Assembly: GCA_002083985.1 (NCBI GenBank)
Contig: MTER01000173.1
Span: forward strand, 1-5,880
Direction: 5' to 3'
Length of the DNA: 5,880 bases
From: Candidatus Altarchaeales archaeon A3
Lineage (GTDB): Archaea > Altiarchaeota > Altiarchaeia > Altiarchaeales > Altiarchaeaceae
Part shown: positions 5,584 through 5,880 of the stretch, piece after piece
Position numbering within the stretch: the first letter of the stretch is position 1
Layout of the letters: each line of letters starts with the position of its first letter
The notes under the pieces: generated by a model
Database searches by the model: none
What the model was told of the DNA's origin: nothing
The model's input: the letters and a program-made list of their open reading frames with translations, nothing else
Made by a program: the position numbers and the translations under genes

Positions 5584-5700
5584 ATGACTACTTTCCAGTC
5601 ATTTGGACTTGGAGCAATATTAGGAGTTATTGCGTATTGGACTATGACAAGTGATAGGGCTGGAAAATATAGAACTAAAACAAGAGCATATTTGAGATAG
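5584..5700 (+). CDS. 38-residue membrane miniprotein
   Basis: I do not recognise a family. The frame starts at an ATG 29 bases after the previous stop, in an AAGAAAATG context, with a candidate TATA-like TTTTTAAAAG about 29 bases upstream. Residues 7-20 (FGLGAILGVIAYWT) form a short transmembrane or membrane-inserted helix with a GxxxG-like face. Residues 25-38 are basic (RAGKYRTKTRAYLR). The stop is followed at once by a strong T-rich tract, which fits the last gene of the unit. It could be a minor virion membrane protein or a small regulator. The tight spacing and clean hydrophobic/basic layout support it, but its size limits confidence. Confidence 0.65.
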   Translation: MTTFQSFGLGAILGVIAYWTMTSDRAGKYRTKTRAYLR

Positions 5701-5755
5701 TTCTTATTTTTATTTTTTTATAATTTTCTTTTTTTTTTTATAATTTTCTTTTTGG
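5701..5755 (+). terminator. T-rich archaeal-type terminator made of a duplicated 20-base unit
   Basis: Directly after the last stop come TTCTTATTTTTA and then two tandem 20-base units (5711-5730 and 5731-5750) differing at one base, each T-rich and ending TATAATTTTCTT, followed by TTT. Archaeal RNA polymerase stops at runs of T on the non-template strand without needing a hairpin, so several T runs in a row would make a strong end for the gene row. Confidence 0.65.
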
Positions 5756-5763
5756 TATAATTA

Positions 5764-5842
5764 ACCACTTAATTTTACAAAGTTGAATAAAGATGCCAAC
5801 CTTTGTAAAATAACGCAATTTTAAAGGCATTTTACCACTTAA
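5764..5842 (+). repeat. Direct repeat ACCACTTAA flanking the palindrome
   Basis: ACCACTTAA occurs at 5764-5772 and 5834-5842, with the palindrome between. The remaining sequence to the window end (to 5880) shows no gene or further structure that I can support. Confidence 0.5.
5772..5811. repeat. Long interrupted palindrome (14/15-base arms)
   Basis: ATTTTACAAAGTTG (5772-5785) is the reverse complement of CAACCTTTGTAAAAT (5797-5811) apart from one extra base, with an 11-base spacer. It could be a second terminator hairpin for either strand, a binding site for a dimeric protein, or a site-specific recombination or transposon-end site. Thirteen bases of the left arm (TTTTACAAAGTTG) also occur at 4271-4283 beside the tnpB relic. 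Confidence 0.75.
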
Positions 5843-5880
5843 AAACTCATTTCCTTATAATTTTTTACTATTATATATCC

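Noticed and set aside
5741..5833. Reverse-strand mini-frame of 30 residues starting at the complement of about 5831-5833
   Set aside because: It runs through the palindrome and T-rich tract, has no recognisable features, and is better explained by those elements.
3881..5842. CRISPR array or tRNA/rRNA gene in the non-coding parts
   Set aside because: No regularly spaced repeats with unique spacers, and no cloverleaf or rRNA-like conserved stretch, are visible in the gaps.

Overview
This AT-rich window (roughly 30% G+C by eye) looks archaeal, most likely from a small-genome DPANN-type archaeon (Woesearchaeota, Pacearchaeota or Nanoarchaeota-like) or a virus or provirus of one. The evidence is the style of the first gene: an extremely Asn-rich, sequon-dense surface protein with Ig-like repeats, parallel beta-helix cores carrying a D-C-Q-G-H motif, and a C-terminal membrane anchor. 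In addition, no start codon has a Shine-Dalgarno sequence. All coding is on the + strand.

Layout. Positions 2-3856 hold the 3' part of a giant surface glycoprotein gene that is open at the left edge of the window. It has three copies of a beta-helix module, two Ig-like domains, a DUF2341-like domain, about 87 N-glycosylation sequons, one C-terminal transmembrane helix and an Arg-rich tail. A 56-residue single-pass membrane protein follows (3907-4077). The next 370 bases hold no intact gene. They contain the decayed C-terminal end of an IS200/IS605-type tnpB (about 4143-4265) with an omega-RNA-like hairpin. After this comes a tight row of four small + strand genes: a 120-residue very basic protein (4449-4811), a 72-residue protein that is 39% Lys+Arg (4857-5075), a 150-residue Ala/Gly-rich membrane-type protein (5102-5554) and a 38-residue membrane miniprotein (5584-5700). 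The window ends with a non-coding stretch of duplicated T-rich tract (candidate terminator) and a long interrupted palindrome.

How the genes may work together (inference). A large anchored glycoprotein, several small membrane proteins and two strongly basic nucleic-acid-condensing proteins in one co-oriented block look like a virion structural module: spike or receptor-binding protein, envelope or inner-membrane proteins, and genome-packing proteins. No capsid protein, packaging ATPase, integrase or polymerase is visible, so this is a hypothesis. The alternative is a host cell-surface locus beside unrelated small genes. The two basic genes share a leader sequence, and the 120- and 150-residue proteins share a G-R-R-P motif, which suggests that these genes belong together. 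None of the small proteins is a family I recognise.
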